DNA of 64,000 nucleotides, taken from positions 22,305-86,304 of the forward strand of contig CALMPB010000012.1 of the NCBI GenBank assembly GCA_937871985.1, given 5' to 3'. This document shows, in pieces, positions 45,038 to 53,596 of this stretch. The position numbers and the translations under genes were made by a program. Positions within the stretch are counted from its first letter, which is position 1. The number at the start of each line of letters is the position of its first letter. This stretch comes from an uncultured Burkholderiaceae bacterium (GTDB taxonomy: Bacteria; Pseudomonadota; Gammaproteobacteria; Burkholderiales; Burkholderiaceae). The notes below the pieces were generated by a model that was not told the origin of the DNA, made no database searches, and saw nothing but the letters and a program-made list of their open reading frames with translations.

Positions 45038-46107
45038 TCGAATACCTCGCAAAGTTTGCCGTTGTCGACGATAGTGGTGCCGTCCAGTTGCACGGTGCAA
45101 TGGCGCAATGGAAGGTCGAAGTGCCCCAAGGTATGCCGGCCGGCCATGTCGTTGGCGCCGGTGGAGTACAGGAAGTTGCCCGCGAAGGCCCGGATCTCGG
45201 TGCCGTTGGTCTCGGTCTTGTCGAACATCTGCAGCGCGTCCCAGCGGGCCTGCGGATTCATGCCCCAGCCCACATGGCTGACCGCGTAGGCGTTGCGGTC
45301 TTGCCAGGCCTCCATATAGCTGCGCATGAGTTCGGCGTCGAGGCTCTTGCCCTCGATGCGGGTGATGTAGTCGTTTTCGATATGCAGCGCGACCGGGTTT
45401 TCCAGGTAGCGTTTGAAGGTCAGGTTGACGTCGCCGGTGTCGAGCACCAGGGTGCCGTTTACCGCGTCGGCTTTGGGAAAGGCCAGGCACAGGCCGCCGG
45501 GCCAGTGCTGCACCAGGCCCGGGCGATCGGCGCCGCCCCACACCCCGCCGACGCGGGCGCCGGCCAGGGCGATTTCAAGCTGGGTGCCGGCCGCCGACGT
45601 CACGGTCATGGTCTTGGCCTTGGCCAGCATGCGCACGCCGTTCTTGACCTTGGCGGTCAGATCCAGGTCGGTCGTGAGGCGGTCGAGGATTTCGGGGTGC
45701 TCGTTGCTGACCATGATGACGCGCGCGCCCGACTCCAGGATTTGCGGCAGTTCCGGCGCATGGAGCAGCCCTTCGACGGTAAGGTCGACCACCAGGCCGG
45801 GGCCCGAAAGCGCCTGCAGCACGGGAAGCATGTTCTGCACGACGTGCGAGGCGCCGGTGGAGCGCACCGGAACGGGCGTATTGGAAGGCAGGGAGGGCAC
45901 GATGATTTTTACGGGAATGGCGCCCATGCGGGCCAGCGCCAGTTCGGCCAGCTCGATATTGATGGGGCGGCTTTCCGTTTCGGCCAGGATGCGCACGACT
46001 TCGCCCGGCTGAACCTTGCATTTGCGAAAGCTTGCCTCGAACGCCCGCAGCCATTTTTCCTGCACTTTCATTTCCATCTCCGCCAACCGCTGTCCCGGCT
46101 GCATCAT
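45034..46107 (-). CDS. NicX-like ring-opening dioxygenase (M29 aminopeptidase fold)
   Basis: A 357-residue protein of the thermophilic aminopeptidase/NicX group. His278 (SHVGWG), His329 and Asp331 (GHFDLP) match in order and spacing the iron ligands I recall for NicX (His265, His318, Asp320), which cleaves 2,5-dihydroxypyridine. Length is also close (NicX about 350). First gene of its transcription unit; the hydrolase follows with a 4-bp overlap. A peptidase role is less likely in this catabolic setting. The exact ring substrate is inferred. Confidence 0.75.
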   Translation of the reverse strand: MMQPGQRLAEMEMKVQEKWLRAFEASFRKCKVQPGEVVRILAETESRPINIELAELALARMGAIPVKIIVPSLPSNTPVPVRSTGASHVVQNMLPVLQALSGPGLVVDLTVEGLLHAPELPQILESGARVIMVSNEHPEILDRLTTDLDLTAKVKNGVRMLAKAKTMTVTSAAGTQLEIALAGARVGGVWGGADRPGLVQHWPGGLCLAFPKADAVNGTLVLDTGDVNLTFKRYLENPVALHIENDYITRIEGKSLDAELMRSYMEAWQDRNAYAVSHVGWGMNPQARWDALQMFDKTETNGTEIRAFAGNFLYSTGANDMAGRHTLGHFDLPLRHCTVQLDGTTIVDNGKLCEVFE

Positions 46108-46134
46108 GCACAGCGCCGGGTTCGTTAATTAATA

Positions 46135-46146
46135 GACCAGCTGGTC
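46135..46146. promoter_or_regulatory. Perfect operator-like palindrome before the NicX-like operon
   Basis: GACCAGCTGGTC is a perfect 12-bp palindrome in AT-rich DNA 28 bp upstream of the start codon. A second short palindrome GTCTAGAC lies about 45 bp further upstream. Regulator unknown; the linked TetR is a candidate. Confidence 0.45.
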
Positions 46147-46267
46147 GAATAATATAAAAAGGTATTTTAAGCGTCAAGAAATTTTGCGGGTCTAGACGCG
46201 AACCGAGGGTAATCACTAGGGTTTGTCAGCCCTTAAGCAAGCGTTTTTACCTTGGGGTGCTCAAGGC

Positions 46268-46303
46268 AAAAAAAAGCCGCGACCCAATGGCTTGGGAAGC
46301 GGC
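46268..46303 (-). terminator. Rho-independent terminator after the NCS1 permease gene
   Basis: On the minus strand GCCGC-tt-CCCAA pairs with TTGGG-tc-GCGGC across a four-base loop, followed by eight Ts. It separates the permease transcript from the NicX-like operon. Confidence 0.85.
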
Positions 46304-46355
46304 AGGTGTTTGGCATCGCGATGTTGAAGGCGATGCCGCAGGTATGGCGTTGCGT

Positions 46356-47774
46356 TTAGCGGGCGGCCTTTTTCAGGGTGGGCAGCCGCAGGATCGGGTA
46401 AAGAATGATGCAGATGGGCAACGACGTAAAGAACTCGATGGAGATGTATTTGTTCAGTACGTAGTGCGACAGCACGAAGGCCACGACCAGGGTGATGATG
46501 CCCGCCCAGTTGATGTCGGGAACGGTGGTCTCGGCTTCGCCGCGCGCGCGCAGCATGCGTTTGACGATGAAGTAATCGGAGATCATGATGCCCGCGAAGC
46601 AGGTGGTAAGGACGCCCAGCACCGTCAGGAACGAATTGAACCATTCAAGAATGGAGCCCACCAGCATGATGCAGCCGATGATGTTGGCCACGATGACGAA
46701 CAGCAGGCGGCCCGGCCTCCAGCTGAACAGCGCGTCGAACAGGCTGGTAAGCGAAAGCGAAGCGCTGTAGGTGTTCAGAACCTGGGCCTTGGACTGCGCG
46801 AAGATCATGAGGATGGTGCCGATGATGCCGCCGAAGATGATGAAGGCCGCGGCGATGCTGTCGGGGCTTTGCAGCGCCATGGCCTGGGCTGCTTCGTGGG
46901 TCATGCCGCCCACCGTGACGTGGTAGTCGACGATTTGCCCCATGCCGGCGTACATGACGATGCCGCCCACCACCAGCATGACGATGTCCATGGCCACGTT
47001 GCCCAGCAGGGCGGCGACGCCGATGTCGCGCGAGGTGCGGGCGTAGCGGCCCAGGTCGGCGTCGACCAGGGCCAGGGCGCCGGCGGAGCCGATGAGCACG
47101 TTGACCGCGAACGCGAATTTACCCGCGTCGGTGTCGGCGCCCATGGCCTTGAGGGCTTCGGGCGGCAGCTGCGCGCCGAATTGCAGCACGGTGCCCCACG
47201 ATTGCCCCGACGTGGCGATGACGTCGATGACCATGTACAGCAGCACCAGCAGGAAGCCGATGAGGGCGATGGAGGAAACCTTGGTGACCAAGTTGAACCC
47301 GTAGGCGGTAAGCAGGATCCAGGCAATGGTCAGGATGCCGTAGATGATGATGCGCGACCCCATGGTGTCGGGCAGGTTGAGATAGAACAGGAAGCCTTTG
47401 TAGAGCAGGGCGTTTTCAACGGCCAGGAAGCCGATGATCATGAAGCCGAAGACCAGGGCCAGGATGACCGAGCCGCGCACGCCGAACCCGTGCGCGCGCG
47501 ACATGAAGCTGCTGGACAGGCCCGTGCGATAGGCGATGTGGCCAGCGCCCCAGCCGATGAGCGCGCCGCAGATGGTAACCAGCACGCCCGCCATCAAGCC
47601 GATTTTGATGCCCGCGACGAAGGTGACCAGTGCGCCAATGAAAAGCTGGATGAGGGTGGTGACGATGCCAGCCGTGCTCCAGGTGATTTGCAGCCAGTTT
47701 TGCCGTTGGCTGTCCGGGACGGCTTCGAGCGCATGGTCGTCCGTGCGCTTTTCGATAGTGCTTGCGTCTACCAT
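46356..47774 (-). CDS. NCS1-family permease (cytosine/purine/hydantoin type)
   Basis: A 472-residue protein with about 12 helices of the nucleobase:cation symporter-1 family. Landmarks are GALIGWGAGHIAYRTGLSSS in the first helices and ALVDADLGRYARTSRDIG in the middle, and ISDYFIVKR near the end. Members import cytosine, hydantoins, allantoin or pyridine vitamins. Start ATG 47774 follows ACTGGAGAAATTC. Upstream of the NicX-like operon it may import the N-heterocycle degraded there; its own terminator shows separate transcription. Confidence 0.85.
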   Translation of the reverse strand: MVDASTIEKRTDDHALEAVPDSQRQNWLQITWSTAGIVTTLIQLFIGALVTFVAGIKIGLMAGVLVTICGALIGWGAGHIAYRTGLSSSFMSRAHGFGVRGSVILALVFGFMIIGFLAVENALLYKGFLFYLNLPDTMGSRIIIYGILTIAWILLTAYGFNLVTKVSSIALIGFLLVLLYMVIDVIATSGQSWGTVLQFGAQLPPEALKAMGADTDAGKFAFAVNVLIGSAGALALVDADLGRYARTSRDIGVAALLGNVAMDIVMLVVGGIVMYAGMGQIVDYHVTVGGMTHEAAQAMALQSPDSIAAAFIIFGGIIGTILMIFAQSKAQVLNTYSASLSLTSLFDALFSWRPGRLLFVIVANIIGCIMLVGSILEWFNSFLTVLGVLTTCFAGIMISDYFIVKRMLRARGEAETTVPDINWAGIITLVVAFVLSHYVLNKYISIEFFTSLPICIILYPILRLPTLKKAAR

Positions 47775-48074
47775 TGAATTTCTCCAGTTATTTGAATTGG
47801 CATTGTTCAATTCTTCTTGACCTGGGCTTTTATACCTGCGCCCTTGACCCCTCTGGCGGACTGTTTATGTCAGGCAACCCGCCAGCCCTAAAATCCAAAT
47901 GTATGATCTATGCGTGCGCTTTGAGGGTTGAGCCTGCCGACTTGCCTGGACAACCCGGAGCGCACCGGCAACATGCAGCATTATGCTTGAAGCGTAAAAT
48001 ATTTTTACCAAAAATGGAATAGGCCTTAACCCTGTGTGTTTACACAGCAACATCGAGGCGAAAAGAAGGTTCCC
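47775..48074. other. 300-bp divergent intergenic region
   Basis: It separates the NCS1 permease and the DHA2-type exporter genes. The only structured site I see is CTGTGT-gttt-ACACAG (48032-48047), 28 bp before the exporter start, in the form of a small repressor site. The middle part contains AT-rich runs that could hold promoters in both directions. No gene seen. Confidence 0.4.
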
Positions 48075-49466
48075 ATGAAAGATTCCGCCCGCTCCGCCGG
48101 GACGCCGGTGCGTCGAAAGCCCGTCTTCGCCGTCATCGCCATGGCGCTGCTCATGATGTCGATCGACTCGACCATCGTGGCGACCGCGCTGCATGCCATC
48201 CAGCAAGGCCTGCATGCTTCCATCAACCTGACGAGCTGGACCATCACGGCGTATTCCTTCGGCTTCGTGCTGATGCTTCCCGTAAGCGGCAAGCTGGCCG
48301 AGCGTTTCGGCCGCCGCCGCGTCTTCATGGTTTCCACGCTGGCGTTCACCGTGGCTTCGCTCGGCTGCGGCATGGCCGACAACATCTATCTGCTGATTGT
48401 CCTGCGGGCGTTGCAGGCCGCGGGGGGCGCGGGGTTCACGCCGACCGCCACCGGCATCATCGTCGATCATTTCGGGGCCGCGCGCGACCGGTACGTCAGC
48501 CTGTTCGGCAGCATCTTCCCGGTCGGGGCGATGATGGGGCCTATTTTCGGCGGGTATTTCGTAGCGTATTCGTCCTGGCGCGACGTGTTCTACGTGAATG
48601 TCCCGCTTGGCGCGGCGATTTTCCTGCTGGCCTGGCGCTTCATTCCGCACGATGCGCCGTCCAGGGGAAGCGCATCCAGGAAAATGGACGTCCAGGGGAT
48701 CGCCCTTCTGGGACTCAGTCTTTTGGCGGGCATGGTGGCGGCAACCATACTTGGCGAGAGGCAGGGCGGGGACGACCTGATCGGATTCGCGGTTGCGCTT
48801 CTGGTGGCATTGGCGGCGCTGTTCTGCTTTTTCCGCCATATCCGCCGGACGGACTCGCCCTTCATCCAGCCTCGGCTGATCTACGGCCATAATTTCGGAA
48901 CCGTCAACCTGGTCAACATGATCTACAGCGGCTTCGTCATAGGCGGCATGGCGCTGGCGCCGCTGTATGCCACCAACCGGTACGGCATCGATGCCGTGGG
49001 TTCGGGAACGCTGCTGACCGCGCAGGGCGCGGCGGCGATGATCTGCTCGCTGACGGCCGTCGTGCTGCTGCGCAGAACGGGCTACCGCCTGCCGCTTTAT
49101 GTGGGCAGCGCCATCACCATCGCCGGGCTCGTCCTGCTGGCGCTGCCGCCCTCGATGGGTATCAGCCCCTATGTCTGGCTTGCCTTCGCGGCCTTCCTGG
49201 TGGGCGCCGGCAACGGGGTCATCAACCCCTCCATGCGCAATGCCGGCCTGCAATTGGCGCCGGAGTCCTCCTCCATGCTGGCGGCGTTGCGCACCTTGTC
49301 GCTGCAAATCGGCTCGATCGCCACGATATCGGTGGTTGCCGCCATCCTGGCGCACCAAACCGACATGGGGCGGATTCTGGCCTGGGTGTATGCCTCCCTG
49401 GCCATCATCAGGCTGCTGGCGCTGGGGTTGGTAAAGCACGTGCCCGAGCAGCGCGGCGCCTGGTAA
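48075..49466 (+). CDS. MFS drug-efflux-type transporter (DHA2-like)
   Basis: A 463-residue permease with about 14 hydrophobic segments. Helix 1 reads MMSIDSTIVATALHAIQ, the DHA2 motif, followed by GKLAERFGRRRVFM (motif A) and LQAAGGAGFTPTATGI. ATG 48075 is chosen for the GAAGG upstream; a GTG at 48036 is in frame but has no ribosome-binding site. Probably exports toxic organic compounds. Confidence 0.83.
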   Translation: MKDSARSAGTPVRRKPVFAVIAMALLMMSIDSTIVATALHAIQQGLHASINLTSWTITAYSFGFVLMLPVSGKLAERFGRRRVFMVSTLAFTVASLGCGMADNIYLLIVLRALQAAGGAGFTPTATGIIVDHFGAARDRYVSLFGSIFPVGAMMGPIFGGYFVAYSSWRDVFYVNVPLGAAIFLLAWRFIPHDAPSRGSASRKMDVQGIALLGLSLLAGMVAATILGERQGGDDLIGFAVALLVALAALFCFFRHIRRTDSPFIQPRLIYGHNFGTVNLVNMIYSGFVIGGMALAPLYATNRYGIDAVGSGTLLTAQGAAAMICSLTAVVLLRRTGYRLPLYVGSAITIAGLVLLALPPSMGISPYVWLAFAAFLVGAGNGVINPSMRNAGLQLAPESSSMLAALRTLSLQIGSIATISVVAAILAHQTDMGRILAWVYASLAIIRLLALGLVKHVPEQRGAW

Positions 49467-49561
49467 CGCCTCAGGACACACTGGGGGAGCCTGCGGCGCC
49501 GTATCGACATGGCCTCGCGTGACCTCGGCCTGACGTCCGAGGCTTGCGCTTTGGCGTGTGG

Positions 49562-50629
49562 TCAAAGCGTTTCGGCCGCCACGATCTCCTTCCTTGCGTC
49601 TGCGCTTTCCCTGGCTTCCGCGTCGGTGATTTTCTTCACCAGGGCGCGAAAAAGCCCCAATGCCCGGTCGGCGCGGATGGGAATCATCTTGAAGTCCGGT
49701 TTCAGATCCAGGCTGCGCGATTGTGCGGTGATCATCGTGCGGTCTTCTTCGAAGGCCGTCACGATGCTTTGGTGGATGGAAGCCGTGACCTCGGGCTGGT
49801 CGATGGCGAAGTTGTGCGGATGGCAGAAGAAGTAATGCGTGGAGTGCTCGGTTTCGGGCGTCAGGGCCTGGCAGCCATGGAATTCCGCCGCGTTCACGCG
49901 CTTGCCTTCCATGGCGCCGGTGCCGACCGGCGCCATGCCCGAATCCATCAGGAACAGGCCGGGCAGGACAAAATCGTATTTGTTCCAGCGGTCCACATTG
50001 CCGTCGTAATGCTTGACCTTCTGCACGAAAGGCGGGGCTTCGATGTCCATGGCCCAGCGTGTGATGCGCACCCCGTTTTCCAGCGGCTCGATCTCCGCCT
50101 GTCTTTCGGCATAGGCGGCTGGCCCGCCCAGGGTGTTGGGGTGGACGTAGGGCAGGTGGGCCAGATCCAGCAGGTTGTCGGCGATGAGCAGGTAGTTGGT
50201 GTCGTAGTGCGTATAGCCCTCCAGATGGCGCCAGGCAGGGTCGTTCATCCAGTGCGTGTCGGGAATCAGTGCGGGGTCGGCTTTGGCCGGATCGCCCATC
50301 CAGATCCACAGCCATTTATGCTGTTCGATGATCGGGAAGGTGTTGACGCGAACCGAGTCCGGAATGCGGTCTTGCCCCGGGATTTCCACGCAGGCGCCGG
50401 CGCTGTCGAATTTCAGGCCGTGATACATGCAGCGCAGGAAGTCGCCTTCGCGGCGCCCCAGCGAAAGCGGGGCGCCGCGATGACAGCAGCGGTCCTCGAA
50501 GGCAATGGGGCGTCCAGCCTTGTCGCGCCACATCACGATAGGCACGCCGATGATGGTGCGCGCGATGAAGTCGTCGGCGGTGACTTCGCTGGCCCAGCCG
50601 GCCACATACCAGCAATTCTTGATGAACAT
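49562..50629 (-). CDS. VanA-like Rieske oxygenase, module 1
   Basis: A 355-residue oxygenase of the vanillate O-demethylase alpha-subunit type. The Rieske cluster ligands are Cys48, His50, Cys67 and His70 (C-x-H-x16-C-x2-H). The mononuclear iron site reads NLLDLAHLPYVHP, with His158 and His163. Such enzymes demethylate methoxy- or hydroxylate aromatic acids using electrons from a separate reductase, for which no gene is adjacent. An inverted repeat at 50725 lies in the promoter region. Confidence 0.86.
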   Translation of the reverse strand: MFIKNCWYVAGWASEVTADDFIARTIIGVPIVMWRDKAGRPIAFEDRCCHRGAPLSLGRREGDFLRCMYHGLKFDSAGACVEIPGQDRIPDSVRVNTFPIIEQHKWLWIWMGDPAKADPALIPDTHWMNDPAWRHLEGYTHYDTNYLLIADNLLDLAHLPYVHPNTLGGPAAYAERQAEIEPLENGVRITRWAMDIEAPPFVQKVKHYDGNVDRWNKYDFVLPGLFLMDSGMAPVGTGAMEGKRVNAAEFHGCQALTPETEHSTHYFFCHPHNFAIDQPEVTASIHQSIVTAFEEDRTMITAQSRSLDLKPDFKMIPIRADRALGLFRALVKKITDAEARESADARKEIVAAETL

Positions 50630-50724
50630 GTTCGTCTCCTGTCTATCTGGCGTCCGCGCTCATGGCGGCGCAGTCCGTTCAAGATAGACGGGGGACGTTC
50701 ATGCGTCAATTCCATGGCTTGCAT

Positions 50725-50753
50725 CAATATCATGTATAAACTGCATGATATTG
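50725..50753. promoter_or_regulatory. 10-bp inverted repeat upstream of Rieske gene 1
   Basis: CAATATCATG and CATGATATTG (50725-50734, 50744-50753) form a perfect inverted repeat with a 9-bp spacer, between the LysR stop codon and the oxygenase gene. It is AT-rich with no T-tract, so an operator is likelier than a terminator. Confidence 0.5.
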
Positions 50754-50772
50754 CGGCGCTTCCCTGACGCCC

Positions 50773-51708
50773 TCAGCGCATGCTTTCGGGCAGCTCCAGA
50801 AAGGTTTCCTTGACCAGGCTGCGCAGCCACATGATGGCGCGGTCCTGATGAAAGCGCGGGTGCCAGTACTGCCGCAATGAAAATTTCGGCAGGGCGATCG
50901 GAGGCTCGAACACTTTCACCAGGTTGTGGCGCGCGAAGACGCTGCCCAGGGACTGCGGGACGGTGGCCAGGAATTCGGGGTGGTGATCCAGCAGCAGCGG
51001 CACGAACAGGAAGTGCGGGGTGGTGAAGGCGATGTTCCGCTTGACGCCGGCGTCTTCGACCACCGAGTCGTAGGCGCGCCGGCTGCGGCTGGAAAGCGTG
51101 ATGGCCACGTGGGGCATGCGGCAAAACTGTTCCAGCGACAGGGTGTCGCCCAGTTCGGGGTTTTTCACGCTGGCGATCGTGACGAAAGGGTGGGTGAACA
51201 ATTCCTGCTGGTACAGCCCTTCGGGCGCGTTCATCACCGAGCCAAGCACCAGGTCGGCCTCGCCCGAGGCCAGCGTGGCTTCCATTTGTTGCGGCGGAAC
51301 CTGCAAGGTATGCAGCGAGCAGTGGGGCGCCACCTCCTTGAGCCGGGTGAGCAGCGGCGGGATGAACACCAGTTCGCCCATGTCGGTCACGCACAGGCTG
51401 AAAGTGCGCTTGGCCTGCGCCGCGTCGAACTGCGCCTGCGACAGCACCCGATTGCGCACCGCGTCGATGATGGCATGGATATCGGCCGCCAGCGCCTCGG
51501 CCTTGGCGGTCGGGGTTACCCCGCGATAGCTTTTGATGAACAGCGCATCGTCGAAGAAGGCGCGCAGCCGGGCCAGGGAATGGCTCATGGCGCTTTGCGT
51601 AATGCCCAGGGTCTGGCCCGCCCGCGTGACGCTGCGCTCGCGCAGCAGCGCGTCGAACACCACGAGCAGGTTGAGATCCAGATTGTTTATGTCATGAGCA
51701 CTATTCAT
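50773..51708 (-). CDS. LysR-type regulator, module 1 (NodD-like)
   Basis: A 311-residue regulator starting MNSAHDINNLDLNLLVVFDALL, the NodD/LinR-type N-terminus, with the helix-turn-helix at about 20-50 (GQTLGITQSAMSHSLARLR). The C-terminal end (RQYWHPRFHQDRA) matches its paralogue at 53597. Start 51708 fits an upstream AGGAATG; upstream ATGs at 51717 and 51726 are possible. It lies between the Rieske gene and the divergent binding-protein gene, and probably controls both. Confidence 0.86.
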   Translation of the reverse strand: MNSAHDINNLDLNLLVVFDALLRERSVTRAGQTLGITQSAMSHSLARLRAFFDDALFIKSYRGVTPTAKAEALAADIHAIIDAVRNRVLSQAQFDAAQAKRTFSLCVTDMGELVFIPPLLTRLKEVAPHCSLHTLQVPPQQMEATLASGEADLVLGSVMNAPEGLYQQELFTHPFVTIASVKNPELGDTLSLEQFCRMPHVAITLSSRSRRAYDSVVEDAGVKRNIAFTTPHFLFVPLLLDHHPEFLATVPQSLGSVFARHNLVKVFEPPIALPKFSLRQYWHPRFHQDRAIMWLRSLVKETFLELPESMR

Positions 51709-51727
51709 GAAATACATTCCTGACATG

Positions 51728-51777
51728 GGATTGCGGGATGTTACTTGCACTTCTAAGCTTTCCGCAAGCCGCAATCC
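51728..51777. promoter_or_regulatory. Paired inverted half-sites in the LysR/binding-protein promoter
   Basis: GGATTGCGG (51728-51736) and CCGCAATCC (51769-51777) are perfect inverted copies with centres 41 bp apart, about four helical turns, in the divergent promoter region. Compatible with LysR binding to two half-sites. Confidence 0.4.
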
Positions 51778-51811
51778 TCCCATTCAATAAAGCGGCGCAC
51801 CGGAGACGACA

Positions 51812-52966
51812 ATGCATTTGAAAACCATGATGGCCGCGGTCGCGGCCTGTCTTGGCGCCGCGCTATGCGCGCCGTCCTTCGCCGACATCACCGTTGGCCT
51901 CACGCTTTCGCTGACGGGTCCGGGGTCTTCCCTGGCGATTCCCACTCAGAAGGCCGTCGAGATATTTCCGCGCGAGATCGATGGCGAGAAAATCAAGTAC
52001 GTGGTGCTGGATGACGGATCCGACGGCGCCGGGGCCGTCAAGAACTTCAGGAAACTGGTGGACGAATACAAGGCCGACGTGGTGATGGGGTCGTCCATTA
52101 CCCCCGCCACGCTTGCATTGGTCAACGTCGCGGCCGAAACCCATGTGCCGCTGCTCAGCCTGGCGGCATCCTCGAAAATCGTCGAACCCCAGGACGAAGT
52201 GCACCGCTGGACGTTCAAGGCTTTGCAGAACCAGCCCTTGATGATGGAGGTGACCGTGGATCACATGGTTGCCAGCAAGGTCAGAAGCGTCGGCTTCATC
52301 GGTTTCAGCGATGCCTACGGCGAGTCATGGCTGCACGAGCTGACGACGCAATTGGCCGCGAAGCATATCGAGCTCAAGGCGGTCGAGCGCTACGGCAGCA
52401 AGGACACTTCCGTTACCGCGCAAGTCCTGAAGCTGGTGCAGGCCAAGCCCGACGCCATCCTGATCGCCGCCGCCGGCACGCCTGGCGCCTTGCCGCAGAA
52501 GACGCTGCGCGAGCGCGGCTATAAGGGCCTGGTATATCAAACCTATGGCATCGCCAACCAGCAGTTCCTGCAGGTGGCGGGCAAGGATGCCGATGGCGCG
52601 CTGTTTTCGGTGGGCCCCATGCTGGTGGCCGAGCAATTGCCCAAGTCCAATCCCATCCGCGCGGTGGCTCTGGACTGGACGCGCAAGTACGAGGCCAGGT
52701 TCGGCAAGGACACGGCCTCGGTGTTCGCCGCCAACGCCTGGGACAGCTACATGCTGCTCAGCCATGCGATCAAGGTGGCGCTGCCCAAGGCCAGGCCGGG
52801 CACGGCCGAGTTCCGGTCCGCGCTGCGCGACGCGCTGGAGGCCACGAAGGATCTGGTCACGTCGCAAGGGGTCATGACCATGTCGCCGCAGGATCATGTC
52901 GGCTACGACAAGCGCGCTGCGGTCATGGTGCAGATCCGCGACGGCCGCTGGAAATACGTGCCCTGA
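51812..52966 (+). CDS. LIV-type substrate-binding protein, orphan
   Basis: A 384-residue periplasmic receptor with a signal peptide (cleavage near residue 24, after SFA). The mature start ITVGLTLSLTGPGSSLAIP and the tail MTMSPQDHVGYDKRAAVMVQI are LIV-like and recall the protein at 41119. Divergent from the module 1 LysR gene. No permease or ATPase genes follow. It probably senses or captures the aromatic acid processed by the Rieske enzymes. Confidence 0.85.
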   Translation: MHLKTMMAAVAACLGAALCAPSFADITVGLTLSLTGPGSSLAIPTQKAVEIFPREIDGEKIKYVVLDDGSDGAGAVKNFRKLVDEYKADVVMGSSITPATLALVNVAAETHVPLLSLAASSKIVEPQDEVHRWTFKALQNQPLMMEVTVDHMVASKVRSVGFIGFSDAYGESWLHELTTQLAAKHIELKAVERYGSKDTSVTAQVLKLVQAKPDAILIAAAGTPGALPQKTLRERGYKGLVYQTYGIANQQFLQVAGKDADGALFSVGPMLVAEQLPKSNPIRAVALDWTRKYEARFGKDTASVFAANAWDSYMLLSHAIKVALPKARPGTAEFRSALRDALEATKDLVTSQGVMTMSPQDHVGYDKRAAVMVQIRDGRWKYVP

Positions 52967-53077
52967 TGAAAGCCTGCCCTCGCGGCGGCGTCTCGTGCAT
53001 AATTCCACTACCTGCCGACGGCGGCGCCTTTCTCTAGCGCGCCGCTTCCTCCCCGGCAGGCCCACAGGAGGGGAATC

Positions 53078-53575
53078 ATGCAAAGCCTTTATCAAAAATG
53101 GCTGCTGCCGGCCGGCTTGACGCTGGCGCTGTTGGCGGGGCCGGCGGGCGCCAAAGAACCGCCGGTGGCGGGACAGGCCGCCGTCCAGGAGCAGCCTGCG
53201 AAGGCGCGGTCTTCCGCGGATCCGGCCTCGCCCGCCGTGCGTGTCGAAACCTTGATGCGCACCAGCGCGTCGTGGGACGGCGTGCCTTACGCCTCGTATC
53301 CCTCCGGGCCTCCCGAACTGACCATCCTGAAAATCACCATCCCGCCGCATTCGGCGCTGCCCTGGCATACGCATCCCATGCCCAATGCCGCCTATGTGCT
53401 GTCGGGCGAACTGACCGTCCAGAAGAAAGCGGACGGCCGCGAACAGACACTGACGCCGGGCCAGGTGCTGCCCGAAATGGTGGGCGAGCTGCACCGCGGC
53501 GTCACCGGCGACAAGCCCGTGGAGCTGATCGTCTTTTACGCGGGAACCAAAGGTATGCCTTTGGCCCAGCATTAG
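53078..53575 (+). CDS. Periplasmic cupin-domain protein
   Basis: A 165-residue protein with a signal peptide (about 1-25, ending AGA) and a single cupin domain. Metal ligands His-x-His occur in LPWHTHPMPNAAYVLSG, and a later His in MVGELHRGV; the usual Glu between them is Asn. The function of exported cupins of this kind is unknown. A strong AGGAGGGGAATC precedes the ATG. The stop codon is part of the palindromic repeat at 53573. Confidence 0.78.
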   Translation: MQSLYQKWLLPAGLTLALLAGPAGAKEPPVAGQAAVQEQPAKARSSADPASPAVRVETLMRTSASWDGVPYASYPSGPPELTILKITIPPHSALPWHTHPMPNAAYVLSGELTVQKKADGREQTLTPGQVLPEMVGELHRGVTGDKPVELIVFYAGTKGMPLAQH

Positions 53576-53589
53576 GGCCTGTTGCCCTA
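53573..53589. repeat. Palindromic repeat at a stop codon, copy B
   Basis: TAGGGC-ctgtt-GCCCTA is a perfect 6-bp inverted repeat with a 5-nt loop; the first TAG is the stop of the cupin gene. It shares TAGGGCCTGTT with copy A at 44242. Confidence 0.5.
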
Positions 53590-53596
53590 GCAGACC

